From Microbulbifer rhizosphaerae (GTDB lineage Bacteria > Pseudomonadota > Gammaproteobacteria > Pseudomonadales > Cellvibrionaceae), in NCBI RefSeq assembly GCF_014191725.1, contig NZ_JACHWZ010000008.1, forward strand, positions 124,001-188,000: a stretch of DNA of 64,000 nucleotides, in the 5' to 3' direction. This document shows, piece by piece, positions 28,545 through 38,128 of the stretch (its first letter is position 1; each line of letters opens with the position of its first letter). Both the position numbers and the translations under genes were made by a program. A model generated the notes under the pieces. It was not told where the DNA came from. It made no database searches and saw only the letters and a program-made list of their open reading frames with translations.

Positions 28545-28710
28545 GCTGTGGGAGCGCCCCTGGGAACGCCGGGCTCCAGCTCGGCAAGCGGGCCTGCGGG
28601 CCTGCGGGCCGCCCGGGCGAATACAAGATTCGCCCCTACAGCGCGCTTTCGTCGTTCCGACGCAGGCCGGAACCCAGGTGCCACCTGGATACCGGCCTGC
28701 GCCTGTATGA
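28545..28710. repeat. GC-rich palindromic repeats between the BNR_4 and GH16 genes
   Basis: GGGAGCGCCCCTGGGAACGC and the following GGGCTCCAGCTCGG resemble sequences at 33600-33660 and 35897-35935. A second hairpin pairs ACGCAGGCCGGAACCCAGGT with ACCTGGATACCGGCCTGCGC. The rest of the 397-bp gap shows nothing recognisable. Confidence 0.5.
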
Positions 28711-28788
28711 CGAGCCAATAAGAACTTGAAATAGAGTATCTGTAAGTCCCGGGGTCGCGTCCCGGCAACGCCGAATCCCAGCTCGGTT

Positions 28789-30035
28789 CTACTGGTACAC
28801 CCTTATATAATCCACCTCATACTTTGCCGGGAACTCAGTGTTGCTGGGATCCCCTCCGTTATTGCCACCTATCGCCAGATTGACAAGCATATACTTTGGG
28901 CTGTCGACAAAGGGGTTGCTGCCGTCTGGGTTTGCCACATTGCTTAAATCAGTTTCGTTCATTAGCGCACCATCCACATAAAGACGGATGGTGTTTGCAT
29001 TCCAGTCCATCGTCCATACATGGAATTCATTTTCCCAGTTGGGATTGATATCTCTTAGTGAGGAGAGTGATCGGGAAGAGGAATCCCAGGCGGCGGACCA
29101 GGGATCGGAGTTATTGGCCTTCCACGCGACATTGGCCAGAATTTTATTCTGGTAGTATTCCATAATGTCGATCTCGCCATTTTCCGGCCATTTTCCGTAA
29201 CCGAGCATCCAGAACGCCGGCCACATACCGCTTCGGACATCGATTTTTGCGCGCATTTCAAATCGGCCGTAAGTCCAGTCCACTTTTTCGGAAGTTTTGA
29301 GGCTGGCCGACGTATAGGCGGCGCCCTCATAATTCTCCCGATGAGCGGTGATGGTCAATACACCGTTTTCCACCCAGGCGTTTTCCGGTCGCGCGACCGT
29401 GTAATACTGGGCTTCGTTATTGCGCACCAGTCCCTCCTCGTAGCCCCAATAGGTGCTATCGGGCAGTCCGGTATAGGCAAATTCTTCCGACCAGACGAGG
29501 GATAGGCTCTCCGTTTCCGGGTACATGTCTCTCGCCTGTATTAGCTCGAACTGTTGATTGTGGGTACCGTAATAGGTGTACTGACGAATATCACCGCCGT
29601 TGCTGGTGCTGTGCTCCCATACATCCAGCGCCTTGCCACTGTGCCGGGAAATAATGCTCACGTATCCATTGCCGAGCTCATTGATTTGCCACTGCTGATT
29701 GTTTGTTCCGACGTAAGAGTATTGGCGAATTTCACCACCACTTTCTGTCGAAAAATCCCAGACATCCAGAGATTTAGCGCTGTGCGCCGGTCGTATGCTG
29801 TAGTACCCGTTACCCAAATCGGTAACATCAAACTGCTGGTTGGTACCGTGGTGATAGGACCATTGCTGGATATTCGCTCCGTTACTGGTGCTTTGGCTGG
29901 CCACGTCCAGCGCAAGACCACTAAGCGGGAAACGATGGCATAACGCCCGTTGGGAATATCTGCCACAGAGGAGAAGGTTGTTAACATCAAAAATAAAAGA
30001 AGACTGCGCGTGAAAGGCCGCCACGCCGCTTCCAC
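28789..30035 (-). CDS. GH16 endo-glycanase with N-terminal ricin-type lectin domain, apparently frameshifted
   Basis: The mature protein is in one frame (about 385 aa from about 29920 down to 28789). A CBM13-like lectin comes first, with repeated SGKALDVWEHSTSNGGDIRQ-type motifs and QQW/QQF ends, then a GH16 domain with catalytic E-x-D-x-x-E in WPENGEIDIMEYY and the WPAFWMLG motif. Its signal peptide (FTRSLLLFLMLTTFSSVADI, then PNGRYAIVSR) lies in another frame, from a GTG near 30035. Removing one base near 29920-29925 joins VSR to LSGLALDV exactly, so a single-base deletion (or sequencing error) has split the gene. GH16 of this type usually cuts beta-1,3/1,4-glucans; substrate is not proven. 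If the frameshift is real, the enzyme is not exported. Confidence 0.75.
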
Positions 30036-30198
30036 CCCGCGGTGGGCGGTTGGAGGATGCGCAACTGTGGTAATTATCGTTGGAAGGTGGCATCGGCAAA
30101 CACACCCAGACCAGTTTCCTTCCACTCCGGGGAAAATGGAGGTGCAGGCGGCGTGGACTGAGTTGGAGGAATACCTGTCGGGCAGTACCGTCCGGTAA

Positions 30199-30660
30199 TC
30201 AGAAATACCCCAGCAGCCTCCCCAGGCAAAGCGCCGCCCCCCAGGCCACCACTGAAATGGCCGCCGGCAGTCTCGCAACGTCGGCTTTCCACGGTCCACT
30301 AACCCGCGTATGCCAAGCCAACCAGAGTGCGTTAGTGATGGCAAGCAGTACCACCAGCATCTTCGCCTGGAACCAGGGGGAGACCGCGTATTCGGTGGCG
30401 CGAGTGGAAAACAGCAGGGTCCCGCAAACCACCGCAATCACCAGCCCCGTCGCGGAAGTGGTCCGCAACACCTGCCATAGCGGAGCCAGGGGCAGGTTGC
30501 GCCACAGGCCCAGCAGCCGCAGATCCAATGGCACGATACCCCCAACCAATAGGGCCACCCCAAGGACATGGCCGGTGTTGACCAGTGGATACAGCCACAC
30601 CGAGTTACGCAGTGTCGTGGCTATCCCGGAGCTTTCCAGGGCAATCAGCCAGGACTCCAT
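30199..30660 (-). CDS. Small integral membrane protein of unknown function (DUF6644-like)
   Basis: About 153 aa from the ATG at 30660; an upstream GTG would overlap the preceding gene. Four hydrophobic segments are apparent (around VNTGHVLGVALLVGG, VLRTTSATGLVIAVVCGTLL, KMLVVLLAITNALWLAW and AAISVVAWGAALCLGRLLGY), with a conserved His in the first. Proteins like this often sit beside DUF6152 proteins, as here, where the stop of that gene is 20 bp upstream. I recognise no enzymatic motif. A membrane partner for the secreted DUF6152 protein, perhaps in metal or redox handling, is speculation. Confidence 0.6.
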   Translation of the reverse strand: MESWLIALESSGIATTLRNSVWLYPLVNTGHVLGVALLVGGIVPLDLRLLGLWRNLPLAPLWQVLRTTSATGLVIAVVCGTLLFSTRATEYAVSPWFQAKMLVVLLAITNALWLAWHTRVSGPWKADVARLPAAISVVAWGAALCLGRLLGYF

Positions 30661-30679
30661 GAGCCGGCTCAGCGAGTCG

Positions 30680-31063
30680 TCAGGAGTCACGCCCCGGGTA
30701 GAGGTTGTAATCCTCGCCATCGATCACCACGCGCTCCGCCTTCACCAGGCGCTGGCCCTTCCGGGCGGAGCGATGCCCATGTACGGTGATCTCGCGGCCC
30801 ACGCTGAGCAGTTCGTCCTTCAACCCCGCCCGCTTGTTACGCCACGGCTGGCCGACTTCAATCACCCACTCCGCACCATCCACCTCAATGGTCACTTCGC
30901 CGTGGGGATTTCCCAGGCGTACGTCGGTAATGGTACCGGTGATTTCAAACTCCTCATCCGTGGCCCAACCCCAACCGTGATGGGCCGGGGACGCGGTGGA
31001 CCACACCAGCAGGGCGCCGATGATCAGCGCCAGGAATCCGGATCGATTGCCAACAGTCATCAT
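30680..31063 (-). CDS. Secreted DUF6152-family protein
   Basis: 127 aa with a signal peptide (FLALIIGALLVWSTASPA) followed at once by HHGWGW, the mature-end histidine motif of DUF6152 proteins; NPHGEVTIEVDG lies in an OB-like beta-rich body and the rest is GREITVHGHRSARKGQRLVK. Such proteins are periplasmic, of unknown function; the histidines suggest metal binding. The following gene encodes a four-helix membrane protein and they are probably one operon. The 428-bp gap upstream, to lipA, contains no gene I can recognise. Confidence 0.65.
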   Translation of the reverse strand: MMTVGNRSGFLALIIGALLVWSTASPAHHGWGWATDEEFEITGTITDVRLGNPHGEVTIEVDGAEWVIEVGQPWRNKRAGLKDELLSVGREITVHGHRSARKGQRLVKAERVVIDGEDYNLYPGRDS

Positions 31064-31491
31064 TATCTCCTCCCGGACAGGTGTCGGGCTTTTCCATGGG
31101 ATACAGACAACAGTAGGCTAAGATCGGGGAAATGCTCAACGGGGAGCGATTGCGATTATCCACTCCGCCACCCTACTCCCCGCATTCGTATGAATGAGAT
31201 ACACAAGGCAAGTCCGACAGGACCAGATACGACATACCCCCTGTGCCAGGCATGATCATTTTTTGGTGAGGAGAAGAGACGAAAGTGAGAGGCGGGACTG
31301 CCGATTACCTGAAAATGGAGTGCCGGAAAAATTCTATGGTTCCGTTCGACAGCCCAATCCAGTCCACACGCCAGTAGAGACTGTCAGCAGGGGAAACCCT
31401 TCTTGGTCCCCGGGATGGCATTCCCCACCCCTGAGACCTCCAGTACAACCGATCGATGTGAATAACATTTATCGATGTAGAGGGCAGTAAC

Positions 31492-32475
31492 TCAACTGAC
31501 TTTTTCTCCGTGCGCCTGCTTGTCGGCGTGGTAAGAGGAACGCACCAGCGGCCCACAGGCGGCGTGTTTGAAGCCGATCTGTTCGGCGTAGCGGCGATAC
31601 TCTTCGAATTCGTCCGGGTGCACGTAGCGCTGCACCGGCAGGTGTTCCCTGCTTGGTTGCAGGTACTGGCCAATGGTGAGCATGTCGATATCGTGCGCGC
31701 GCATATCGTCCAGTACGGCGAAGATCTCTTCCTTCTCTTCACCCAAGCCCACCATCAGGCCGGATTTGGTGAGCACGTCCGGGCGGCGCTTCTTGTATTC
31801 CTGCAGCAGTTTCAGCGACCACTTGTAGTTGGCGCCGGGGCGGGATTCGCGGTACAGGCGGGGGACGGTTTCCAGGTTGTGGTTGAATACGTCCGGGGCC
31901 TCGGCTTCGAGAATATCCAGGGCCACGTCCATACGCCCGCGGAAATCCGGGGTGAGAATTTCCACCTGCAGGTTCGGGGACATTTCGCGGGAACGCTTGA
32001 TGCACTCGGCAAAGTGCTGGGCGCCGCCGTCGCGCAGGTCGTCCCGATCCACGGAGGTGATCACCACGTAGCGCAGGCCCATGGCGGAGATGGCTTCGGC
32101 CAGATGCTGCGGCTCTTCCGGATCAAGTGGCAGGGGTTTGCCGTGGCCGACGTCGCAGAAGGGGCAGCGGCGGGTGCATATCTCGCCCATGACCATAAAG
32201 GTGGCGGTGCCGCCGCTGAAACACTCACCCAGGTTCGGGCAGCTGGCCTCCTCGCACACTGTGGCGAGTTTCTGCGAACGCAAAATGCTCTTGATACGGT
32301 CCACCTCCTTGGAGGCGGGCACTTTCACGCGAATCCAGTCCGGCTTGCGCAGCACGTCGTCGCTGGCGATCACCTTGACAGGGATGCGTTCAACTTTATC
32401 GCCGTCACGCAATTTTTCGCCCTGCTGTAAGCGGCGCGTGCGTTTTACCGGTACCAGATCGGGTCTCTCAGCCAT
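31492..32475 (-). CDS. lipA: Lipoyl synthase
   Basis: 327 aa radical-SAM enzyme that inserts two sulfurs into protein-bound octanoyl groups to make lipoyl cofactor. Both iron-sulfur sites are visible: the auxiliary cluster [12 protein letters not shown] and the radical-SAM cluster CTRRCPFC, plus the C-terminal RSSYHAD serine ligand. Its start overlaps lipB by 8 bp. It is the last gene of the proA-to-lipA run. About 430 bp separate it from the next gene downstream. Confidence 0.98.
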   Translation of the reverse strand: MAERPDLVPVKRTRRLQQGEKLRDGDKVERIPVKVIASDDVLRKPDWIRVKVPASKEVDRIKSILRSQKLATVCEEASCPNLGECFSGGTATFMVMGEICTRRCPFCDVGHGKPLPLDPEEPQHLAEAISAMGLRYVVITSVDRDDLRDGGAQHFAECIKRSREMSPNLQVEILTPDFRGRMDVALDILEAEAPDVFNHNLETVPRLYRESRPGANYKWSLKLLQEYKKRRPDVLTKSGLMVGLGEEKEEIFAVLDDMRAHDIDMLTIGQYLQPSREHLPVQRYVHPDEFEEYRRYAEQIGFKHAACGPLVRSSYHADKQAHGEKVS

Positions 32476-33166
32476 TGCTCGTTTCCTTTGCGGCGCTGCA
32501 CGCCGTAAAAATGCTTTCGTCCGCAGTTTCCCAGCGGGCCTCGGACAAGTTCAAGGTGCCCAGTAATTCGCGCACATAAATTTCCGCCACCGCCTGCCAG
32601 CCGGGCACCGGTTGGACCAGCTCCGCCATCTGCACCATTTGCAGGCCCGCGTAGCCGCAGGGGTTGATGCGCAGGAAGGGCGCCAGGTCCATATCGATAT
32701 TGATGGCGATGCCGTGAAAGCTGCAACCGCGGCGCACGCGCAGGCCGATGGAGGCGACCTTGTTGCCGGCGCGGGGGCCTTCGCTCAGGTAGACGCCCGG
32801 TGCATCGGCGCGGGGCGCGGCACGAATGCCGAACTCCGTCAGCATGGCGACAGTGGCGCTCTCCAGGGCGGTTACCAGCTCGCGCACACCCACTTTGGCG
32901 CGCTTAAGATCCAGCAGCGGATAGACCACCAGTTGACCGGGGCCGTGATAGGTCACCTGCCCGCCGCGATCCACCTGCACTACCGGGATATCCCCGGGAT
33001 TCAGCAGGTGCTCCGCCCTGCCCGCCTGGCCCTGGGTGAACACCGGCTCGTGTTCCACGCACCAGATCTCGTCCGGGCTGTCGGCATCGCGGGTATCGGT
33101 GTAGTGGGACATGGCGCGCCACACGGTCTCATAGCCGCGCCTGCCCAGGTCTCTCACGGTGGTCAT
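32468..33166 (-). CDS. lipB: Octanoyltransferase
   Basis: 232 aa; transfers octanoyl from acyl carrier protein to lipoyl domains, the substrate step for LipA. The acyl-thioester cysteine is in NPCGYAG, the catalytic lysine in GNKVASIG, and [19 protein letters not shown] is the family signature. The ATG overlaps the ybeD stop as TGATG and the end overlaps lipA by 8 bp, so the three genes are translationally coupled. Confidence 0.98.
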   Translation of the reverse strand: MTTVRDLGRRGYETVWRAMSHYTDTRDADSPDEIWCVEHEPVFTQGQAGRAEHLLNPGDIPVVQVDRGGQVTYHGPGQLVVYPLLDLKRAKVGVRELVTALESATVAMLTEFGIRAAPRADAPGVYLSEGPRAGNKVASIGLRVRRGCSFHGIAINIDMDLAPFLRINPCGYAGLQMVQMAELVQPVPGWQAVAEIYVRELLGTLNLSEARWETADESIFTACSAAKETSNG

Positions 33167-33453
33167 CAGAGCACCATATGCACGGACGGGTGAGCCTTCA
33201 GTTCCTCGAACAGCGCCTGCAGCTGCGGCTCGCCGGTGGCGACGATAAAGAAGGTCACGGAGGTGAACTTGCCGTTGCGACTCTCGCGCAGGGTGATGCG
33301 CTCCTCGTCCAGATCCGGCGCGTGGCGGCGCATCACTTCCAGAACAAATTCGTGCACCTGGTCATCGGAATCGCGCACGACCTTGACGGGGTAGTCCTCG
33401 CAGGGGAATTCGATTTTGGGGGGCACTTGGGGATCTTTGGAATCTTGGCTCAT
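33166..33453 (-). CDS. ybeD: YbeD/DUF493-family protein
   Basis: 95 aa from the ATG at 33453 (a GTG six codons earlier is possible). It matches the small ACT-like DUF493 proteins always found between dacA and lipB in gammaproteobacteria: [11 protein letters not shown] at the start and [20 protein letters not shown] in the middle. Its function is not firmly known; the fold resembles ACT-type regulatory domains. It overlaps lipB by one base. Confidence 0.92.
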   Translation of the reverse strand: MSQDSKDPQVPPKIEFPCEDYPVKVVRDSDDQVHEFVLEVMRRHAPDLDEERITLRESRNGKFTSVTFFIVATGEPQLQALFEELKAHPSVHMVL

Positions 33454-33509
33454 ACCGCTCTCGTCGGGCACGCCCGTGTGCGTGTCGGGCCGGGATTATA
33501 CAGCGGTGC

Positions 33510-33670
33510 GTGGTGAGTGGACAGGGAGGGCGGGAGGGGCGAACCCTATGTTCGCCCCCTCGGGCCTGTGGGCCATTGCCGAGTTGGAGCCTTCAGCGCT
33601 CTAGAACAGCTCGGCGCTCCCAGGGGCGGCTTCGCCGCCTTGCGGAGCTGGAGCTCCGCGGTCCCGGGTG
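33510..33670. repeat. GC-rich palindromic intergenic sequence between ybeD and dacA
   Basis: GGGGCGAACC..GGTTCGCCCC-like arms, GGCGGCTTCGCCGCC and GGAGCTGGAGCTCC form several small hairpins in the gap between dacA and ybeD. The AGCTCGGCGCTCCCAGG stretch resembles one at about 35915-35930. It may be a processing or attenuating site in this long gene run. Confidence 0.45.
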
Positions 33671-33678
33671 CCGGCAGG

Positions 33679-34827
33679 TCAGTTGAAGAAGCCCATCACA
33701 AAACGCTTGATCGAATCCCAAATACGCTTGAAGAAGCCGGCCTTTTCCACTTCCTCGGCGGCCACTGCGGGCACGTCGGCCACGGTCTCGCCGTCCAGGG
33801 TGACCACAACCTTGCCTACAGGCTGGCCCTTCTCCAATGGCGCTTCCAGCTCGCCGTCGATGATCAGGTCGGCCTTGATATTCTCCTCGCCGCCACGGGG
33901 GATAGTGACGAAGACGTCTTCCTGTACCGAGATACCCACCTGGCCGGACTTGCCACCCCAGACACGCTCGGTCTGCAATGTGTCGTCCTTGCTGTACACC
34001 TTGTGGGTCTGGAAGTAGCGGAAGCCGTAGGCGAGCAGTTTCTGGGTCTCGGAGGCGCGCTTTTCATCACTGTCAGTGCCTACCACTACTGCGATAAGGC
34101 GCATGCCGCGCTTCACCGCGGAGGCCACCAGGCAGTAGCCCGCCTCCTCGGTGTGGCCGGTCTTGAGGCCATCCACCGCCGGATCGCGCCACAGCAGCCT
34201 GTTGCGGTTGGGCTGGTTAATGCCGGCGTAGCTGAAATACTTCTCGGAGTAGATGTCGTAGTGCTGGGGATGGTCGGCGATTACCGCGCGGGCCAGGGTG
34301 GCCAGGTCGCGGGCGGTGGTGAGGTGCCCCTCCGCCGGCCAGCCAGTGGAGTTGACGAAATGGGTGTCGCGCATACCCAGCAGTTCCGCCTGCTGGTTCA
34401 TCACCTCGGCGAACACTTCCTCGCTGCCGGAGACATGCTCCGCCAGGGCGATACTGGCGTCGTTGCCGGACTGCACGATCACGCCGCGCAGCAGATCGAT
34501 AACCGGCACCTTGTTTCCCACTTTGACAAACATCTTGGAGCCGCCCTTGCGCCAAGCCTTTTCGGAGATGCGCACCTGGTCGGTCTCTTTGATACTGCCC
34601 TTCTCGATCTCTTCCGACACTATGTAGGCGGTCATCATTTTGGTCAGGCTGGCGGGGGGGATCTGCTTGTCGGCATCGTGCTCCACCAGCACCTGTCCAG
34701 TGTGCGCGTCGACCAATATATAGGCAGAGGCGGCCAGCTGCGGTGGCGCGGGGATCAGCGACTGTTCAGCCTGGGCCAGTGCGGCGCAGATAAACAGGAG
34801 GGAGCAGACGATAAGGCGTTTGATCAT
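33679..34827 (-). CDS. dacA: D-alanyl-D-alanine carboxypeptidase (PBP5/6)
   Basis: 382 aa, signal peptide cut near AQA/EQS. The three penicillin-binding motifs are SLTK, SGND and KTG (DGLKTGHTEEAGY). A C-terminal PBP5 domain and an amphipathic anchor helix (GFFKRIWDSIKRFVMGFFN) follow. It trims the terminal D-Ala from peptidoglycan pentapeptides at the outer face of the inner membrane. Context with rlpA, mltB, rodA and mrdA is the conserved cell-elongation block. Confidence 0.97.
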   Translation of the reverse strand: MIKRLIVCSLLFICAALAQAEQSLIPAPPQLAASAYILVDAHTGQVLVEHDADKQIPPASLTKMMTAYIVSEEIEKGSIKETDQVRISEKAWRKGGSKMFVKVGNKVPVIDLLRGVIVQSGNDASIALAEHVSGSEEVFAEVMNQQAELLGMRDTHFVNSTGWPAEGHLTTARDLATLARAVIADHPQHYDIYSEKYFSYAGINQPNRNRLLWRDPAVDGLKTGHTEEAGYCLVASAVKRGMRLIAVVVGTDSDEKRASETQKLLAYGFRYFQTHKVYSKDDTLQTERVWGGKSGQVGISVQEDVFVTIPRGGEENIKADLIIDGELEAPLEKGQPVGKVVVTLDGETVADVPAVAAEEVEKAGFFKRIWDSIKRFVMGFFN

Positions 34828-34872
34828 GGGCAGTTGTCTCTTTAATTCCTCGTATTTTGTTGGAGATAGCTT

Positions 34873-35739
34873 CTAGTCGTAAACCACCTGAGGCTGGCCG
34901 AGCCGGTTCTTTTCCACCGATTCCCGCAGCGCCACCAGCACCCGCTGCTGGGAGATGGGCCCGATGCGCACACGGTAGAGTGTTTTGCCCGCGCGCTCAA
35001 CGGGGCTGACCGATACAGGATAGTCGACAACCGCCGATACCCGCCCGCGGACCCTGTCTGCCTGGGAGGCGCTGCCGTAGGCACCCACCTGCAGGAAGGT
35101 GTTCGCGGGCAGCTTGAAGCTGGCATCTTCCGCCAGGGCTTCCCGCGCGGAAACATCTTTTTCCACCGCCAGTGTTTCTCCCGCCGTCGGCAGTGTCTCC
35201 GGGTCCAGCGCCACCACTTCCACCCGGGTCACACCCTTGTTGATGTAGCCGAGTTTCTGCGCGGCAGTGTAACTCAAATCGATGATGCGGCCCGGGACGA
35301 ATGGGCCGCGATCATTGATCCGCACGATTACGCTGCGGCCGTTTTCCAGGTTGGTGACCTTGGCGTAGCTGGGCAGCGGCAGGGATTTGTGCGCGGCGGA
35401 CATGGCATACATATTGTAGACCTCGCCGTTGGCGGTGCGCTTGCCGTGGAACTTGGTACCGTACCAGGAGGCGTGCCCCTGCTCCCGATAGCCTTTGACG
35501 CCGTTGCGCACCCGGTAGGTGACGCCGTTGACTATGTAGGGGGATTTGTTACCGGCCACACCCACCGGCTCGCGCACCGGTGTGGGTTCCGGTGCCGCCA
35601 GCATATCCACCGGCACCGGCGGGCCGCTGTCTCTGACCATATCCCCCGCGGGTTTTGCGGGCTTACTCTGCTGGCCACCGCAACCCGCCAGCAATAGAAG
35701 GATCAATGCCGCACCCAGGCAGGCGTTATTCTTGTACAT
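34873..35739 (-). CDS. rlpA: RlpA, septal-ring lytic transglycosylase lipoprotein
   Basis: 288 aa from the ATG at 35739 (GGGGGAAGC directly upstream). Lipobox LLAGC, double-psi beta-barrel domain (GHASWYGTKFHGKRTANGE, then VRINDRGPF and RIIDLSYTAAQKLG), and a C-terminal SPOR domain (about 215-288) that binds denuded glycan strands. RlpA of pseudomonads cleaves such strands at the septum. It lies between dacA and mltB as usual; a 198-bp gap containing a small GC-rich hairpin precedes it. Confidence 0.95.
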   Translation of the reverse strand: MYKNNACLGAALILLLLAGCGGQQSKPAKPAGDMVRDSGPPVPVDMLAAPEPTPVREPVGVAGNKSPYIVNGVTYRVRNGVKGYREQGHASWYGTKFHGKRTANGEVYNMYAMSAAHKSLPLPSYAKVTNLENGRSVIVRINDRGPFVPGRIIDLSYTAAQKLGYINKGVTRVEVVALDPETLPTAGETLAVEKDVSAREALAEDASFKLPANTFLQVGAYGSASQADRVRGRVSAVVDYPVSVSPVERAGKTLYRVRIGPISQQRVLVALRESVEKNRLGQPQVVYD

Positions 35740-35937
35740 GCTTCCCCCTGGCGCGCGGTACAAAAACTCCGCGTCCCCAAGCCATCGTTATCAGGAATGG
35801 TTTTTAAAATCAGGTTCTATGGATTATCGGAGCAGAAAAAGGTTCAGTTTAAACGGGCAGCGGTGAATTCGACATGACCCACGCCACAGTTTTTCCGAGC
35901 GGGCCTGCGGCCCGCAGCTCGGCGCTCCAGGAATATC

Positions 35938-36948
35938 TTACGGCTTGCCGCCGCGCGCCTTGACGATCTCCCGGCCCAGTTCGTAAGCCGCCATGGCGTA
36001 GAGGCGGCTGCGGTTGTAGCGGGTGATCACATAGAAGTTGTTCAGGCCGATCCAGTACTGCTTGCCTTTCTTCAACTGCAGGGAGAAGACATTGGCGGCC
36101 GTGTCCGCCTCCACCTGGGCGGTGGTGGGAAAGCCCTTTTCCGCCAGCTGGCCCACGGTCCAGTTCAGGTCCAGGGAATCGTTCACGAGGGTCATGTCGG
36201 CGTTGGGACGCGGCTGGCTCAATACAGTGACCGGCTCCCCGGGCTTCCATCCGTGCTCGGCAAAATAGTTGGCCACACTGCCGATGGCATCAGTGGTGTC
36301 TGTCCAGATATCCACCCGGCCGTCACCGTTGAAGTCCACCGCGAAGGCGCGATAGCTGGATGGCATAAACTGGCCGAAACCCATGGCACCGGCATAGGAA
36401 CCCACGAGCGCAGTGGGGTCCACCCCCTGTTCACGGGTGAGCAGCAGGTAGTTTTCCAGCTCCTTGGTGAAGAAGGGGGCGCGGCGGGGATAGTTGAAGG
36501 CCAGGGTGGCCAGGGCGTCCAGCACTCGGTAGCTGCCCATGTTGCCGCCGTAGCGGGTTTCGATGCCGATAATGGCGACGATCATCTCCGCTGGCACGCC
36601 GTATTTCTTCTCGGCTTCTTCCAGCGTCTTGGCGTTCCTGTCCCAGAAATCCACCCCACCGGCGATGCTCTGGGGGGTGACGAACAGTTCGCGGTATTCG
36701 TACCAGGGCTTGGCCTTTTCCGCCGGGCGCTTGATGGCCTTGAGAATGGACTCTTTCAACCGGGCTTCGCGCATCAGTTCGATGAGTTCCTCGCGATCGA
36801 ACTCGTGCTCGGCCACCATGTAGTCCACGAATTCCCTGGCGCTGGGGTTATCGCCGTGACCGGGTTCCTGGGCGCAGGCCGCAAGTATCAACCCCATTCC
36901 GGCCAGTAGTCCTGTGGTCCACTTCAAAACAACCGCTCCTGTTCTCAT
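35938..36948 (-). CDS. mltB: Membrane-bound lytic murein transglycosylase B
   Basis: 336 aa lipoprotein (lipobox LILAAC). The catalytic Glu is in IIGIETRYGG, with FMPSSYRAFAVDFNGDG the typical Ca-binding-like SLT_2 segment and GSVANYFAEHGWKPGEPV following. It cleaves the MurNAc-GlcNAc bond of peptidoglycan, forming the 1,6-anhydro product, at the inner leaflet of the outer membrane. It ends a tight run with rodA, 34 bp upstream. Confidence 0.96.
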   Translation of the reverse strand: MRTGAVVLKWTTGLLAGMGLILAACAQEPGHGDNPSAREFVDYMVAEHEFDREELIELMREARLKESILKAIKRPAEKAKPWYEYRELFVTPQSIAGGVDFWDRNAKTLEEAEKKYGVPAEMIVAIIGIETRYGGNMGSYRVLDALATLAFNYPRRAPFFTKELENYLLLTREQGVDPTALVGSYAGAMGFGQFMPSSYRAFAVDFNGDGRVDIWTDTTDAIGSVANYFAEHGWKPGEPVTVLSQPRPNADMTLVNDSLDLNWTVGQLAEKGFPTTAQVEADTAANVFSLQLKKGKQYWIGLNNFYVITRYNRSRLYAMAAYELGREIVKARGGKP

Positions 36949-36982
36949 AATGCTTCTCTACAACTTCCGGATTTTTATCACT

Positions 36983-38128
36983 CTAAAATGACACCCTGCG
37001 CCTCTCTGTGCCAATGGCCATCAGGATACCAAAGCCCGCCATCAGGGTGACCACCGAGGTGCCGCCGTGGCTCACCAGGGGCAGGGGCACGCCGACCACC
37101 GGCAGCAAGCCGGTGACCATGCCGATATTCACAAATACATAGACAAAGAAAGTGAGGGTTATACTCCCCGCCAAGAGACGGCCGAAGACATCCTGGGCCA
37201 CAAAGCTAATATAGATGCCCCGGGCAACGATCAGCAGGTACAGCGCCAACAGTAGCAGCGCACCGCGCAGCCCCCACTCCTCCCCCAGCACTGCGATGAT
37301 AAAATCCGTGTGGCTCTCCGGCAAAAAGTCCAACTGCGACTGGGTGCCCTGCATGTAACCCTTGCCGTACAGCCCTCCGGAGCCGATGGCCGCCTTGGAT
37401 TGGAAAATATTCCAGCCGGCGCCCAGGCGATCGGCATCGGGATTGAACAGGGTGAGGATACGCTGGCGCTGGTAATCCCGCAGCCCCCACTCCCAGATGG
37501 GCCAGGCGGCCGCAACCAACGCCACCAGCGCACCGCCGATCATCTTCCAGCTGAGCCCCGCCAGATAGAGGGCGAACAGGCCGGAGGCGGCGATCAAAAT
37601 AGCTGTCCCCAGGTCCGGCTGGCGAACGATCAGCGCCGCCGGTACCGCGACAATAGCCATTGCCCCCAACACGGTGAGGAAAGACGGCGGCACAGGTCGG
37701 CTGTGCAGGAAGGCGGCCACAGACAAGGGGACCGCCAGCTTCAACGCCTCGGAGGGCTGGAAACGAAATCCACCGATTTCCAGCCAGCGCTGCGCGCCCT
37801 TGGCCCCCACCCCTATAAACAGCACCGCCACCAGCAGGCCGCAGCCGCCCACATAGAGCCAGGGCGACCAGCGCCGGTACATATCCAGCGGCACCTGGGC
37901 GGCGACCAGCATCGCCACGAAAGCCAACGCCAGGAACACCGCCTGCCGGCGCACATAGTGCACCTCGCCGCCGGCGGCGCTGTACAGCACTGTCAGACCC
38001 ACGCCGGAGAGCAGCATCAGTAGCAGCAGCAGGGGGATATCGATATGCCAGCGGCGCGACAGGCTCGCCGGGCGGGAGAGACCGCCGTGAGAATCCGGCA
38101 GCCGGTGCATGTAATCGCGACTAGCCAC
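36983..38128 (-). CDS. rodA: RodA, SEDS-family peptidoglycan polymerase
   Basis: 381 aa with about ten membrane helices. Typical SEDS segments are FQPSEALKLAVP, RQPDLGTAILI, FLPESHTDFI and PLPLVSHGGTS. It polymerises glycan strands with PBP2 for cell elongation. The frame starts at a GTG (38128) overlapping the end of the first mrdA copy by 8 bp; an ATG six codons in is also possible. A short copy of its 5' end lies beyond the second mrdA copy, which is evidence for a duplication of the mrdA-rodA junction. Confidence 0.97.
   Translation of the reverse strand: MASRDYMHRLPDSHGGLSRPASLSRRWHIDIPLLLLLMLLSGVGLTVLYSAAGGEVHYVRRQAVFLALAFVAMLVAAQVPLDMYRRWSPWLYVGGCGLLVAVLFIGVGAKGAQRWLEIGGFRFQPSEALKLAVPLSVAAFLHSRPVPPSFLTVLGAMAIVAVPAALIVRQPDLGTAILIAASGLFALYLAGLSWKMIGGALVALVAAAWPIWEWGLRDYQRQRILTLFNPDADRLGAGWNIFQSKAAIGSGGLYGKGYMQGTQSQLDFLPESHTDFIIAVLGEEWGLRGALLLLALYLLIVARGIYISFVAQDVFGRLLAGSITLTFFVYVFVNIGMVTGLLPVVGVPLPLVSHGGTSVVTLMAGFGILMAIGTERRRVSF

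Noticed and set aside
31064-31491. A gene or riboswitch in the gap between the DUF6152 gene and lipA
   Set aside because: No open frame with a signal, no family similarity and no convincing conserved structure was seen.
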